Source: Desulfovibrio sp. ZJ209 (GTDB lineage: Bacteria > Desulfobacterota > Desulfovibrionia > Desulfovibrionales > Desulfovibrionaceae). Taken from it: a stretch of DNA of 64,000 nucleotides. Below the pieces are notes generated by a model, which did no database searches, was not told the origin of the DNA, and was given only the letters and a program-made list of their open reading frames with translations. Numbering within the stretch: the first letter of the stretch is position 1; every line of letters begins with the position of its first letter. Below, one piece after another: positions 18,869-28,802 of this stretch. The stretch lies in assembly GCF_011039135.1 (NCBI RefSeq), contig NZ_JAAKEJ010000001.1:955085-1019084 (forward strand), given 5' to 3'. The position numbers and the translations under genes are program-made.

Positions 18869-20596
18869 TCAGGCCCGCGCCGCCCATGCCTGGCGCACGC
18901 CCTCGGCCCAGTCGGCAAAAGCCTCGGCAAAGCCGTCCAGCGGAAGCTCGGTCTTCTCGCCGCTCCTGCGATCCTTGGCCTCCACCACGCCGCGGGCGAG
19001 GGACTTTCCGCCGAGCACGAGCTGGAGCGGGATGCCCAGCAGGTCGGCATCCTTGAACTTGACGCCCGGGCGCTCCTCGCGGTCGTCGAGCAGGGTGTCC
19101 ACACCCTGCTTTTCCAGGAGGGCGTAGAGGGCTTCGGCCTCGGCCGTGACCTTCTCGTCGCGCGGGTCGAGATTGAGCAGGATGCAGTCGAAGGGCGCCA
19201 CCGGCGGCGGGAAGACGATGCCGCCGTCATCGTGGTTCTGCTCGATGGCGGCCGCGGCCACGCGCGAAACGCCGATGCCGTAGCAGCCCATGATCATGAG
19301 CTTTTCCTTGCCGTTCTCGTCCAGGAAAGCGGCGTGCATGCTTGAGCTGTACTTGAGGCCGAGCATGAAGATGTGGCCCACCTCGATGCCCCGGGTGAGC
19401 GAAAGGCGCCCGCCGCAGCGCGGGCAGACATCGCCCTCGATGACCTCGCGCAGGTCCGCCCAGGCGGTGATGCTGGCGTCGCGGTTGAGGTCCACGTGCA
19501 TGAGGTGGGTGTCGCCCTTGTTGGCGCCGGTGACGTAGTTGGTGCCGCCCTGAAGCTCGAGGTCCGCATAAATGGGGAGCTTCAGCCCCACGGGCCCGGC
19601 AAAGCCGAGCGGCGCCTGGGTAAGTGCCTCCACGGCGGCGGAGTTGGCGAGCTCCACCTCCTGAGCCTTGAGGAGGTTCTTGAGCTTGACGGGATTGACC
19701 TCGCGGTCGCCGCGCACGAGCACGGCCACGGTCTCGCCGTCCACGCTGAAGAGCATGGTCTTCACGAGCTCCTTCGGCGAGATGCCGAGCAGGGTGGTCA
19801 CCTCCTCCACCGTATGCGCGCCGGGCGTGGCCACGGGCTTCACGTCCGGGCAGGCGTCGGTGCATTGCTTACCCGTCCACACCGCCTCGGCGCGCTCCAG
19901 GTTGGCCGCGTAGTCGCAGGAATCGCACACCGCGATGGTGTCCTCGCCGGTGTCGGCGAGCACCATGAACTCATGCGAGAAATTACCGCCGATGGAGCCC
20001 GTGTCCGCCTCCACGGCGCGGAAGCGAAGCCCGAGGCGCGTAAAGATGCGCACATAGGCGTCATACATGAGCTGGTAGCTCTTCTGCGCGCCCTCCATGT
20101 CCGCATCGAAGGAATAGGCGTCCTTCATGAGGAATTCGCGGCCGCGCATGAGGCCGAAGCGTGGCCGGATCTCGTCGCGGAACTTGGTCTGGATCTGGTA
20201 GAGCCGGACGGGGAGCTGGCGGTACGAGCGCACCTCGCCGCGCACGAGGTCGGTGATGACCTCCTCATGCGTGGGGCCGAGGCAATATTCGCGGTCATTG
20301 CGGTCGCGGAAGCGGAGCAGCTCCTTGCCGTAATGCTCCCAGCGGCCGGTCTCCTTCCAGAGGTCGGCCGGCTGCACCATGGGCAGCAGCAGCTCCTGGA
20401 AGCCCGCGGCCGCCATTTCCTCGCGGATGACGTCGGCGATCTTGGTGATGACCTTGAGCCCGAGCGGCAGGTAGATATAGAGGCCCGAAGTGAGGCGGCG
20501 CACCATGCCGGCGCGCAGCAACAGCTTGTGGCTGACCACCTCGGCGTCGGCCGGGCTTTCCTTGAGCGTGGGAATGTAACAGGAGCTGAAGCGCAT
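18869..20596 (-). CDS. proS: Prolyl-tRNA synthetase
   Basis: A 575-residue bacterial-type class II synthetase with the editing (INS) domain between motifs 2 and 3. Motif 2 contains [20 protein letters not shown], motif 3 [11 protein letters not shown], followed by a C-terminal anticodon-binding domain ending VRQAWAARA. The start at 20596 (MRFSSCYIP) matches the usual N-terminus; the reading frame extends further upstream without homology. It is 43 nt downstream of ispG in the same operon. Confidence 0.97.
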   Translation of the reverse strand: MRFSSCYIPTLKESPADAEVVSHKLLLRAGMVRRLTSGLYIYLPLGLKVITKIADVIREEMAAAGFQELLLPMVQPADLWKETGRWEHYGKELLRFRDRNDREYCLGPTHEEVITDLVRGEVRSYRQLPVRLYQIQTKFRDEIRPRFGLMRGREFLMKDAYSFDADMEGAQKSYQLMYDAYVRIFTRLGLRFRAVEADTGSIGGNFSHEFMVLADTGEDTIAVCDSCDYAANLERAEAVWTGKQCTDACPDVKPVATPGAHTVEEVTTLLGISPKELVKTMLFSVDGETVAVLVRGDREVNPVKLKNLLKAQEVELANSAAVEALTQAPLGFAGPVGLKLPIYADLELQGGTNYVTGANKGDTHLMHVDLNRDASITAWADLREVIEGDVCPRCGGRLSLTRGIEVGHIFMLGLKYSSSMHAAFLDENGKEKLMIMGCYGIGVSRVAAAAIEQNHDDGGIVFPPPVAPFDCILLNLDPRDEKVTAEAEALYALLEKQGVDTLLDDREERPGVKFKDADLLGIPLQLVLGGKSLARGVVEAKDRRSGEKTELPLDGFAEAFADWAEGVRQAWAARA

Positions 20597-20639
20597 GCTG
20601 GTCCTTTGCGATGCTGTTGGGGTTGGGGCCGGATGCCGT

Positions 20640-21728
20640 TTATGCCCCGCCGGCGCCGGACGGCGCGCCTGCGCCGTCGAGGAGCTTCTGGAGCTCTTCC
20701 ATGAAGGCCGCGAGCAGTGCTTCCTGGCCGCGCGCCACGCGCACGACTTCGCCCTTGCGGAAAATGATGCCCTTGCCGCGGCCTCCCGCGAGGCCGATGT
20801 CCGCCTCGCGCGCCTCGCCCGGGCCGTTGACCACGCAGCCCATGACCGCCACCTTGAGGGGCGCCGTGGTGGTGGCAAGGCGCTCCTCCACCGCTCGCAG
20901 CAGGGCGAAAAGGTCGATCTCGGTGCGGCCGCAGGTGGGGCAGGAAATGATCTCGGGCCCGCGCGAGCGCAAGCCCAGGGCGCGCAATATCTCCCAGGCG
21001 ACCGCCACTTCCTCCACCGGGTCCGCGGTGAGCGAGACCCGCAGGGTATCGCCGATGCCTTCATGGAGCAGGATGCCGAGCCCCACGGACGACTTCACCG
21101 TGCCGCGCATGGAGCCGCCGGCCTCGGTGACGCCGATGTGCAGCGGGCAGTCGCAGGCCTCGGCGAGGCGCCGGTAGGCCGTGATGGTGTCGAGCACCGA
21201 GGAGGACTTGAGGGAAATCTTGACATCGTAAAAACCGCGGCGCTCCAGCAGGCGCAGATGGCCGAGCGCGCTTTCCACAAGGGCCTCCGGCCTGGGGCCC
21301 CCGAAGCGCTCGAGCAGCGGCTTTTCGAGGGAGCCGCCGTTGACCCCGATGCGCACGACGGCCCCGTGCGCCTTGGCCGCGTCCACCACGCGGTCCACAT
21401 GGGCGGCGGGGCCGATATTGCCCGGATTGATGCGCAGCCCCTCGAGGCCGGCCTCCAGGGCCGCGACGGCGAGGCGGTGGTCGAAATGGATGTCCGCGAT
21501 GAGCGGCACGGGCGAGCCGGCGCGGATGGCGGGGAGCGCCCTGACCGCGGCCTCGTCCGGCACGGCCACGCGCACGGCCTCGCAGCCGGCGGCCACAAGG
21601 CGGCGGATCTGGGCCACGGTGGCCTCGGCGTCGCGGGTGTCGGTATTGGTCATGCTTTGCACCATCACAGGCGCGCCGCCGCCAATACGCAAGCTGCCGA
21701 GCCGCACTTCGCGGCTGTTCCCGCCCAT
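20640..21728 (-). CDS. ispG: 4-hydroxy-3-methylbut-2-enyl diphosphate synthase (GcpE)
   Basis: A 362-residue TIM-barrel plus 4Fe-4S enzyme that converts MEcPP to HMBPP in the MEP pathway. The barrel start is [14 protein letters not shown]; cluster cysteines are in [13 protein letters not shown] and the third in [13 protein letters not shown]. The start at 21728 is chosen for a GGGGG ribosome site 6 nt upstream and the family's usual N-terminus; the frame is open further. It is the first gene of a seven-gene minus operon. Confidence 0.95.
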   Translation of the reverse strand: MGGNSREVRLGSLRIGGGAPVMVQSMTNTDTRDAEATVAQIRRLVAAGCEAVRVAVPDEAAVRALPAIRAGSPVPLIADIHFDHRLAVAALEAGLEGLRINPGNIGPAAHVDRVVDAAKAHGAVVRIGVNGGSLEKPLLERFGGPRPEALVESALGHLRLLERRGFYDVKISLKSSSVLDTITAYRRLAEACDCPLHIGVTEAGGSMRGTVKSSVGLGILLHEGIGDTLRVSLTADPVEEVAVAWEILRALGLRSRGPEIISCPTCGRTEIDLFALLRAVEERLATTTAPLKVAVMGCVVNGPGEAREADIGLAGGRGKGIIFRKGEVVRVARGQEALLAAFMEELQKLLDGAGAPSGAGGA

Positions 21729-21865
21729 AGAAGCCCCCGTTTTTCTGACACCGGAAGGAAAATCGCGCCGCCGCGCGGGAAAATCCTGCCGCCGCGCACG
21801 CCAGCGCCCCGCTGCGCCATAGGCGCAAAGGCGCTTTCCGCAGGCCAAATTTTCCGCGCCAGCCA

Positions 21866-21912
21866 TTGACAAAGCCGAAATCTACGCTATTTCCCGGGGC
21901 AAGCCAAGTCAA
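21866..21912. promoter_or_regulatory. Divergent promoter region between ispG and the FlgO-like lipoprotein gene
   Basis: Plus strand: TTGACA 21866-21871, 16 bp, TATTTC 21888-21893. Minus strand: TTGACT 21912-21907, 17 bp, TAGCGT 21889-21884. The two -10 elements overlap, so expression in the two directions could compete. The rest of 21729-22043 holds only the 5' leaders. Confidence 0.35.
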
Positions 21913-22043
21913 TTTCTGGAATATATCTTGCAGATATTTTTGCGGGAAATTCTCCCGGCAGGAATGGCCCCCACATGGCCTCAAGTTTCCCGCCGGGACG
22001 CCGATAGAACGAATGCGCCTGTCCCGGCCACGGAGAGGTCCTT

Positions 22044-22727
22044 ATGAAGAACCCGTATCGCCTTGCGCTTTTCAGCGTTTTCCTGCTCGCCGTGCTCGCA
22101 GGGTGCAGCACCAGGGGCACGGCCAATGACCCCGGCTATGTGGACGCCGTGGAGATCAAGCTCAAGTGCCGCGAGCTCGCGGACCAGATGCTCGCCACCG
22201 TGCCCAACGACGCCCTGCAGGGCTTCGTTGCCATGCCCACCTCCTTCGTGGATGAAAACAACACCTCCACTTCCTCGCCGCTCGGCCGCCTGATGGCGGA
22301 ATCCATGTTTTACGAATTCAACCAGCGGGGCTTCCCCACGCGGGAATACCGGCTGACCGGCAAGATCTCCGTGGTGGGCGGACGCGACGACCTCGCGCTC
22401 GTCGCCAACCAGGTGGTCCCCTACGAAGGCCAGAAATGGGCCGCGCTCGTGGTGGGCACCTACTATGTGGACAAGGACGCGACCTTCGTCAACGTGCGCC
22501 TCGTGCGCGCCTCCGACGGCCTTGTGCTCCGCACGGGCGAGCTCGTGCTCGTCAATACGCCCGTCGTGCTGCGCATGGGCAAGAGCGACCCGCCGGCCGT
22601 GCCCGTGGCGGCATCCGCGCCTTCCCAGCCCGCTGGGCCCCGCATCAATGGCGGCCTGTACGGGCAGCTCCCGGCGCCGGCCGATACGCTGAAAAGCGGC
22701 AGCGTGAGGATTATCCAGGGCAAATGA
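22044..22727 (+). CDS. FlgO-domain lipoprotein
   Basis: A 227-residue lipoprotein: signal LFSVFLLAVLAGC with lipobox Cys near residue 21. The domain from about 45 to 170 (AESMFYEFNQRGFPTREY, ALVVGTYYVDKDATFVNVRL) matches the FlgO fold, first described in a Vibrio outer-membrane protein tied to flagellar stability. A Pro/Ala-rich tail follows. The gene begins a set of three small envelope genes and its stop overlaps an ATG. A flagellar role is not shown by context here; no flagellar gene is in the window. Confidence 0.75.
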   Translation: MKNPYRLALFSVFLLAVLAGCSTRGTANDPGYVDAVEIKLKCRELADQMLATVPNDALQGFVAMPTSFVDENNTSTSSPLGRLMAESMFYEFNQRGFPTREYRLTGKISVVGGRDDLALVANQVVPYEGQKWAALVVGTYYVDKDATFVNVRLVRASDGLVLRTGELVLVNTPVVLRMGKSDPPAVPVAASAPSQPAGPRINGGLYGQLPAPADTLKSGSVRIIQGK

Positions 22728-22762
22728 TGCGGAAAACACAGACAGAAAACCGGGAAGCCCCC

Positions 22763-23035
22763 ATGCGAAAGCTCCTGCCGGCCCTGCTCGCGGCGCTCCT
22801 CGCGCTCACCGCCCCGCTCGCGGGCTGCGGCGCGCACGACACGCGCATCGAGCGCGGGCCCAATATCAGTTGGGACTATGTGGAACAGGGCCGCGAATAC
22901 CGCGACCAGGGCCGCTTTGAACTCGCAAGGCAAAGCTATGCGCTGGCCCTTTCCACCTGCCGCAACGATGCGGACCTTGCCATCATCAAACGTGAACTCG
23001 CCAGTGTGGAGCTCGAGATCCGCACCATGCGCTGA
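22763..23035 (+). CDS. Small lipoprotein of unknown function
   Basis: A 90-residue protein beginning with a clear lipoprotein signal (ALLALTAPLAGC). The mature part has a helical hairpin with TPR-like spacing (EYRDQGRFELARQSYALAL). Start 22763 is preferred over 22724 because it puts the signal peptide at the N-terminus. It lies between two FlgO-like genes, 8 nt before the next, and is probably co-expressed with them at the outer membrane. Confidence 0.6.
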   Translation: MRKLLPALLAALLALTAPLAGCGAHDTRIERGPNISWDYVEQGREYRDQGRFELARQSYALALSTCRNDADLAIIKRELASVELEIRTMR

Positions 23036-23043
23036 GGTATGCC

Positions 23044-23652
23044 ATGCCCCGCCTCGTTCTCATCATCCTCGTTCTCGCCGTCCTGCTCTTCCCGCTGGCC
23101 GCGGCGGCCGGCAATGTGCCCCGCGCCGGGGAGGACATCGCCGAGCAGCTCGACGAGCAGCTCATGATGCGCTATGCGGGCTCAAGCCCGGACATGAGCA
23201 AGAAGGAGCTTCGCGCGCTCGCGCGCTCGCGCATCCTCATCATGGGCACCACCCCGGCCAATCTCAACAACCTCGAGCAGGCCAACCCGCTCGCCCGCCA
23301 GATGCTGGAGGAAGTCTCCAGCGACCTCGTGGACATGGGCTACCGTTATGAGGAGCTGCGCCGCGGCAAGGACATCCGCTTTGACAAGCGCACCGGCGAA
23401 TTCATCCTCACCCGCGACGTGCGCAAGCTCGCGAGCAAGTCCGGGGTGGGCCAGGCCATCCTCGCCGGCACCTATGTGGTGAGCGGCCAGCAGGTGCGCT
23501 TCACCATGAGCCTCATTTCCGTGGCCACCAACGAGGTCATCGCCAAGGCCATGGGCACGGTGCCCATCACACCCGACCTCGTCCCGCTGCTGCAGGAGAA
23601 CATGCCCGCGGGCAGCGGCCTCAAGCCCAGTGTCTACACGCGCCTCCAATAG
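23044..23652 (+). CDS. FlgO-family envelope protein
   Basis: A 202-residue protein with a signal peptide (LVLIILVLAVLLFPLAAAA) but no lipobox. The body contains the FlgO-like pattern: ARSRILIMGTTPANLNNLEQ, LARQMLEEVSSDLVDMGYRY and ILAGTYVVSGQQVRFTMSLI. It is a second FlgO-like paralogue three genes into the cluster. The pair may form a complex in the envelope; this is inference from adjacency. Confidence 0.75.
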   Translation: MPRLVLIILVLAVLLFPLAAAAGNVPRAGEDIAEQLDEQLMMRYAGSSPDMSKKELRALARSRILIMGTTPANLNNLEQANPLARQMLEEVSSDLVDMGYRYEELRRGKDIRFDKRTGEFILTRDVRKLASKSGVGQAILAGTYVVSGQQVRFTMSLISVATNEVIAKAMGTVPITPDLVPLLQENMPAGSGLKPSVYTRLQ

Positions 23653-23678
23653 GCGCCACCCCCCGCTTGTCTCCCGCC

Positions 23679-23700
23679 GGCGCATGGACTACCATGCGCC
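23679..23700 (+). terminator. Strong hairpin after the FlgO cluster
   Basis: A perfect 9-bp stem GGCGCATGG/CCATGCGCC with a 4-nt loop, 27 nt after the FlgO stop. No T run follows, so it may be a Rho-assisted or RNA-stabilising hairpin rather than an intrinsic terminator. Confidence 0.35.
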
Positions 23701-23763
23701 AGCGGCGTTTAAAGGCCCGGGACTGCTCCCTGCGCAGCCCTTCCACCTTGTTGCGGGTGCCCG

Positions 23764-25050
23764 ATGGCGAAGATCCTTGTTATCCAGGCCGCGCGCTTTG
23801 GCGACCTCGTCCAGAGCAAGCGGCTCCTCCTCAGCCTTGCGGCAGAGGGCGCGCTGCATCTCGCCGTGGACGCAAGCCTGGCCCCGTTGGCGCGCCTGCT
23901 CTATCCCGGCGTTTCAGTCCATCCCTTCGCCTTCCACGGCCATGACGAGGCCCGGGCCCTTGCGGAAAACCTCCCGGCCATGGAGGGTCTGCGAGAGCTT
24001 TCGCCCGACCTTGTCTATAACTGCAATTTTTCCGTCCTCACGGGCGCCCTCTGCCGCCTGTTCGCCCCGGAGACGGTTATCGGCTACCGGCCGGCCCCTG
24101 TCTCCGACGGCGGCCTTCTGCGCTCGCCATGGGCGCGGCTGGCCTTCCAGCTGAGCCGCCGGCGGCGCATCTCGCCCCTCAATCTCGTGGATTTCTGGGC
24201 ATGGTTCGCGCCCGCGCCCATGGCGCCCGGGCTCGTCAACCCGGATGCGCGCCCCGGGGGCAGGGGCCTCGGCGTTGCCCTTGCCGGCCGCGAGGCGCGA
24301 CGCTCGCTCCCCGTGCCCGTGCTCGCCGAGGTGGTCAAGACGCTGGCCGCCCTGCTCGGGAACCCGCGCATCGTCCTTTTGGGGAGCGCCAGCGAACGCC
24401 CGGCCGCGCACAAGCTCCTGCGGGAGCTGCCCCCGCGCGCGGCGGCGCAGGTGGAGGACCTCTCCGGCAAAACGGACTGGGCCGGCCTTGTGGACGCCGT
24501 CAGCGGGCTCGATGCCCTCGTCACGCCGGATACCGGCCTCATGCACCTCGCCGCCCACCTCGGGGTGCCGGTGCTGGCCTTTTTTCTCTCCTCCGCCTGG
24601 GCTCACGAGACCGGCCCCTATGGCCTCGGCCATACCGTCTGGCAGGCGGCGCCGGCGTGCGCGCCCTGCCTCGAATCCGCCCCGTGCCCCCATAATGTCG
24701 CCTGCCTCGAAGTTTTCCGGGACAGGGGCTTCGCCCGCCAGCTCGCGCGGGTCTTCAGCACGGGCGGCACGGATGCCGGGAACTCCCTCACGCTGCCTCC
24801 GGCCCTGCACTGCTGGCAAAGCGGGCTTGACGGCCTCGGCGGCCGCCTGCGCCTTGCTGGCGGGGAAGATCCCGATGCCTTCCTGCGCGAGGGAGCCCGC
24901 GCCGTGCTCGCGGAATGGCTTGGACTTGCGCCCGGCGCCGTGGAGGCGCCAGAGCCCGCAAACGCGGCGCAACGCGATGAATTGCGCCGCCTGCACGAAG
25001 CCCTCTTGCCCGACCCCGAATGGATGCTGCCGCAAGGGAGGTACGCATGA
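23764..25050 (+). CDS. Glycosyltransferase family 9 (heptosyltransferase-like)
   Basis: A 428-residue GT-B enzyme. The N-terminus ILVIQAARFGDLVQSKRLL is the GT9 start motif, and the C-terminal donor-site region VTPDTGLMHLAAHLGVPVLA is intact. The C-terminal 110 residues, including a Cys-rich segment APACAPCLESAPCPHN as in heptosyltransferases, extend past the usual length of about 350. It overlaps the next gene (ATGA at 25047-25050). The acceptor could be LPS core or a surface glycan. Confidence 0.85.
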   Translation: MAKILVIQAARFGDLVQSKRLLLSLAAEGALHLAVDASLAPLARLLYPGVSVHPFAFHGHDEARALAENLPAMEGLRELSPDLVYNCNFSVLTGALCRLFAPETVIGYRPAPVSDGGLLRSPWARLAFQLSRRRRISPLNLVDFWAWFAPAPMAPGLVNPDARPGGRGLGVALAGREARRSLPVPVLAEVVKTLAALLGNPRIVLLGSASERPAAHKLLRELPPRAAAQVEDLSGKTDWAGLVDAVSGLDALVTPDTGLMHLAAHLGVPVLAFFLSSAWAHETGPYGLGHTVWQAAPACAPCLESAPCPHNVACLEVFRDRGFARQLARVFSTGGTDAGNSLTLPPALHCWQSGLDGLGGRLRLAGGEDPDAFLREGARAVLAEWLGLAPGAVEAPEPANAAQRDELRRLHEALLPDPEWMLPQGRYA

Positions 25051-26315
25051 CAGCCCAGGCCCTGCGCATTCTTGTGGTCCTGCCCATGTATGGCGGCTCG
25101 CTCCCCATCGGGCGCTATTGCGCGCGCGCCCTGACGGATCTCGGGCATACGGTGCGCGTTTTCGAGGCGCCGGCGCTCTACCCGGCCTTCACGGGCCTCG
25201 GCAAGCTCGACCTCACGCCGGCCCGCAAGGGCCCTCTGGAAGCGGCTTTTTTGCAGGTCGTCGCCCAGGCCATCTGGGCCCAGGCCGAGGAGCTGGCGCC
25301 CCAGCTCGTGCTCGCGCTGGCGCAGGCCCCCATGAGCCGCAACCTGCTCCAGCGCTTCCGCCGCGCCGGCGTGCGCACGGCCATGTGGTTCGTGGAGGAT
25401 TACCGCCTCTTCACCTATTGGCAGGCCTATGCGCCGCTGTATGACTTCTTCGCGGTCATCCAGAAGGAGCCCTTCCTTTCCGAGCTCGCCGCCATCGGCC
25501 AGCCGCACGCGCTCTACCTGCCGCTGGCGGCGCTCCCTGAGTTCCACAAGCCGCTTGCCCTGAGCGCGACCGAACAGCGGGAATACGGCTCGGACATCGC
25601 CTTTCTCGGCGCGGGCTATCCCAACCGGCGCCTCGCCTTCCGGCCGCTGGCGGGGCGCGATTTCAAGATCTGGGGTTCGGACTGGGAGGGGGAGAACCTG
25701 CTTGCGCGCAATATCCAGCGGGGGGGCAGCCGCATCGGCGAGGAGGAGAGCGTCAAGATCTACAATGCCGCCAAGGTGAACCTCAACCTCCACTCCAGCG
25801 TGTCGGCCAAGGATCTCGTGAGCCACGGGGATTTCCTCAATCCGCGCACCTTTGAGCTGGCCGCCATGGGCGCCTTCCAGCTGGTGGACCGCCGCACGCT
25901 CATGGACGGCCTCTTCGGGCCGGACGAGCTGGCGACCTTTGAGAGCCCCGAAGAATTTTACCAGAAGATCGACTACTTCCTCGCCCATCCCGGGGAGCGG
26001 GAGGCCTATGCCCGCCGCGCGCGCGAACGCGTCCTCGCCGAGCACACCTATGAGCGGCGCATGCAGACCTTGCTTTCGGCCATGGAAAAGGAGCTCGGCC
26101 CGTGGCGCACCGAGCCCCGGGAAGGAGCGCAGGCGCCGGGACTCGATGCGGCACTTCGGGAGGAGCTCGCGCGACTCACCGGGAGCCTCGGCCTGCCGCC
26201 ACATGCGCCTTTTGAGGACGTGATGGACAGGCTGCGCCGCCGCACGGGCCCGCTCAGCGCGACGGAGACGGCCCTGCTCTTCCTCGACGAGTGGCGCAGG
26301 CAGTACAAAAAGTAG
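25047..26315 (+). CDS. CgeB-like glycosyltransferase
   Basis: A 422-residue GT-B-like protein. ILVVLPMYGGSLPIGRYCARAL opens a Rossmann fold, and the C-terminal half (IAFLGAGYPNRRLAF, KVNLNLHSSV, FLNPRTFELAAMGAFQLVD) is the CgeB/spore-maturation type glycosyltransferase domain. RBS GGAGG lies 6 nt upstream of the ATG. A C-terminal 90-residue helical tail lies after the catalytic domain. Such enzymes often act with a GT9 partner on flagellin or LPS in Desulfovibrio-type genomes. Confidence 0.75.
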   Translation: MTAQALRILVVLPMYGGSLPIGRYCARALTDLGHTVRVFEAPALYPAFTGLGKLDLTPARKGPLEAAFLQVVAQAIWAQAEELAPQLVLALAQAPMSRNLLQRFRRAGVRTAMWFVEDYRLFTYWQAYAPLYDFFAVIQKEPFLSELAAIGQPHALYLPLAALPEFHKPLALSATEQREYGSDIAFLGAGYPNRRLAFRPLAGRDFKIWGSDWEGENLLARNIQRGGSRIGEEESVKIYNAAKVNLNLHSSVSAKDLVSHGDFLNPRTFELAAMGAFQLVDRRTLMDGLFGPDELATFESPEEFYQKIDYFLAHPGEREAYARRARERVLAEHTYERRMQTLLSAMEKELGPWRTEPREGAQAPGLDAALREELARLTGSLGLPPHAPFEDVMDRLRRRTGPLSATETALLFLDEWRRQYKK

Positions 26316-26321
26316 CTGCCG

Positions 26322-27266
26322 CTAAAAGGCCGTGAGCTCCAGATAATAGGGCAGCGTGAAGGCCATGGCGAGGAGCAGCGCCACGGCGAGCGTCACCCGG
26401 TGGCGTAGGGCCACGGCGCTCTTGCGCACGAGCGTCCAGAGCAGGACGGGGATGAGCCAGAGTAAAAGCCGCGTGCTCTCAAGGATGGCCTCCTGCGAGG
26501 TGATGCCTGCCGCGCCCCAGGCCCCGGACATCCTGATAGCGGTGAGCGCGAGCAGCGCGAGCCACAGCAAGGCCCAGGCATTGCGCGCCCATGCGGCGCA
26601 CCAGGGGATCATGGTATTGTAATAGTCGCGCCCGAAGTCGTCCTTGTGGCGCCGCAGGGGCAGCCACAGCGCGCCGGCGGCGGCGGGCAGCGCGATGAAG
26701 AGGGGCAGCGTGCAGGCCGCTGCCGTCCACACGGGGGAGGCCCAGTCGGCCGGGAGCAGGTTCTGCAGGCCCGCCCCGGCGGCGTCCGGCTGGGCGAGCG
26801 CCGCCAAGAGCCGCGCCGTCCCGAGCACGGCCACGGCGGCAAAGCTGCTTTGCGCCGCGCTGATCATGCCGATGGTGGCATGCAGGATGGGCAGGTTTTT
26901 CAGGATGCGCCACAGGGTATAATAGACGCTGCTCAGCATGACCCCAAGGCTGAGGAGCAGCCAGCTCATTTCAAGAAAATAGGCATTGACGCTGCCCGGC
27001 ACATGCACGTCCCGCGTGAAGTGCAGCCAGACACGGCCGCCCACGAGCAGTATCCAGCCAACCATCATGCCGAAAAAGGCGAGCTGGCGCGCGCATTTCT
27101 CGAAGGCGCTGCGGCCCTTCACATCGGCGAGGATGCGCGCGGTGGCCGAGATGAAGCCCATGCCGGCGAAGATGAAGAGCATGGAAAGCGGCACGATGAC
27201 GGAGAGGGCGTCAAAGGCCGTGCGCAGCCAGGGCGAGGCGGAAAGGATCTGTTCCAGGGCGTTCAT
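26322..27266 (-). CDS. Polytopic membrane protein of unknown function
   Basis: A 314-residue protein with about eight transmembrane helices (for example VIVPLSMLFIFAGMGFIS and AVALLLAMAFTLPYYLEL). A histidine in VWLHFTRDVHVPG lies at a membrane boundary, but no haem or quinone motif is clear. The start at 27266 follows GGGAG; the open frame continues upstream without coding character. Its 3' end faces the CgeB-like gene with only 6 nt between stops. I do not recognise the family. Confidence 0.7.
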   Translation of the reverse strand: MNALEQILSASPWLRTAFDALSVIVPLSMLFIFAGMGFISATARILADVKGRSAFEKCARQLAFFGMMVGWILLVGGRVWLHFTRDVHVPGSVNAYFLEMSWLLLSLGVMLSSVYYTLWRILKNLPILHATIGMISAAQSSFAAVAVLGTARLLAALAQPDAAGAGLQNLLPADWASPVWTAAACTLPLFIALPAAAGALWLPLRRHKDDFGRDYYNTMIPWCAAWARNAWALLWLALLALTAIRMSGAWGAAGITSQEAILESTRLLLWLIPVLLWTLVRKSAVALRHRVTLAVALLLAMAFTLPYYLELTAF

Positions 27267-27435
27267 GCGCGAAGGCTCCCATGCCGCGTGCCGGCGGTTA
27301 CGGATTGCGGGGCGCCGGCCGGGCGGGCGCCCGGCGCAGGGCTGAACCGCATCTTTCTTGCCCCAAAAATGGGCGGCCCGCAAGACTTCTTGAAATATCC
27401 GTCACTTTGGGGCACAAAAAAAGCCGGAGGGGGAA

Positions 27436-28740
27436 ATGAGAAAAATCCGTTTAATCCCGGCCCTGGCACTGGCCTTGGGGCTCGTCGGCTGCGCGTCCAC
27501 AGGCCAGGTGGACAAGCTCGAGTCCACGAGCGAGACCAATTCCAAGCTTCTGCGCGAAAACGAACACCGCCTGCAACAGCTCGAAACGAGCATGGCGTCG
27601 CTCAATTCGCAGGTGGCGCAGCTCAATAACCGTGTCTACGAGGTGCGCACCCGCAACGGCAAGAAGACCTCCATGACCGTGGTGCCCATCGTTCCCCCCG
27701 CGGCCGCTGCGGCTCCGGGTGCCGCTTCCCCGGCGCCCACCACGCCGGCAGCGCAGGCGCCACAGCCCGCCAACCGGGCGGAGGCGCTCCTCGCGCAGGC
27801 GCGCCGCGCAGCCGCCGAGCGCAACCAGCAGGCGCAAGCTGCGGGAGCGCCGACGGCCCAAGCCAATACACAAGCGGCCGCGCCGGCTTCGGCCCAAGCG
27901 GCCCCCACCCAGCAGCCCGCAGCAGCCGCGCCCAAAGGCCGCATGATAGACCCCGCCGCCGCGCCAACGCCCATCCCCGCCCCCACGCAGCGGGCTGCAG
28001 CCCCGGCCCAGCGCCCGGCCCCAGCCACGGCGAGTGCCGGCGCCTCGGGCAGCATGGGGCGCCCCGTGGCCGGCCCCTCCGGCACGCTCGCGGCACAGCC
28101 CGCGCCCACACCGGCAGCTCCCGCGGCCCTTCCGCCCATCGACCTGCCCCCTACGGGGCAGACGGCCGCAGCCCCTGCCGCCAATGCCAGCGCCGTTCCC
28201 GTGCCGTCCATCCCCGCGTCCAGCCTGGCGCTGCCCCCCGAGCATCCCGGGCTGCCCCCCATGGGCCTGCCGCAGGCGTCCGAGCCCGGCGCCCCCCAAA
28301 AGGCCCTGGCACACCCTGTCGCGACCCAGGCTGCCAGTCCGGCGGCCGCGGCCCCCGCGCCCCTCGCCGCCGGAGAGGAAGCAGCCTACAAGCAGGCCCT
28401 CAATGCCACTCTCGCCGGCAGGACGGACGAGGGCCTGCGCCTGTTCCATGACTTCCTCCAGAAATATCCCCACGGGCGCTATGCGGCCAACGCGGATTAC
28501 TGGATCGGTGAAGGCCTCTACGCGCAGGGCAAGTACCAGGACGCGCTCGCCCAGTTCCAGAAGGTGAACGACGCCTACCCGCAGCACCACAAGAACGCGG
28601 ACGCCCTGCTCAAGGCCGGCATGACCATGAGCCGCCTCGGCGACAAGGCCGCAGCATCCGAAAAGTACCGCGCGCTCATGGCGCAGTTCCCCAATTCCGA
28701 GGCCGCCCGCAGGGCGCGGGCCATGGGGGTCGCGCGCTGA
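27436..28740 (+). CDS. cpoB: CpoB/YbgF-type TPR lipoprotein
   Basis: A 434-residue protein with a lipobox (ALALGLVGC), an N-terminal coiled coil (about residues 22-70, with the pattern SKLLRENEHRLQQLETSMAS), a 230-residue Ala/Pro/Gln-rich low-complexity linker, and a C-terminal TPR domain (residues 310-430) with FHDFLQKYPHGRYAANADYW. This is the CpoB layout, in which the protein coordinates Tol-Pal and PBP1B at division. The linker is much longer than in E. coli. Tol genes are not in the window. RBS GAGGGGGA is 2-9 nt upstream. Confidence 0.85.
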   Translation: MRKIRLIPALALALGLVGCASTGQVDKLESTSETNSKLLRENEHRLQQLETSMASLNSQVAQLNNRVYEVRTRNGKKTSMTVVPIVPPAAAAAPGAASPAPTTPAAQAPQPANRAEALLAQARRAAAERNQQAQAAGAPTAQANTQAAAPASAQAAPTQQPAAAAPKGRMIDPAAAPTPIPAPTQRAAAPAQRPAPATASAGASGSMGRPVAGPSGTLAAQPAPTPAAPAALPPIDLPPTGQTAAAPAANASAVPVPSIPASSLALPPEHPGLPPMGLPQASEPGAPQKALAHPVATQAASPAAAAPAPLAAGEEAAYKQALNATLAGRTDEGLRLFHDFLQKYPHGRYAANADYWIGEGLYAQGKYQDALAQFQKVNDAYPQHHKNADALLKAGMTMSRLGDKAAASEKYRALMAQFPNSEAARRARAMGVAR

Positions 28741-28802
28741 GCGGGAGCAGCCCGGCAGAGTCCGCGAGGCCGCGCGCGGAGAGCGTTGCGGCCCCGGACG
28801 GC

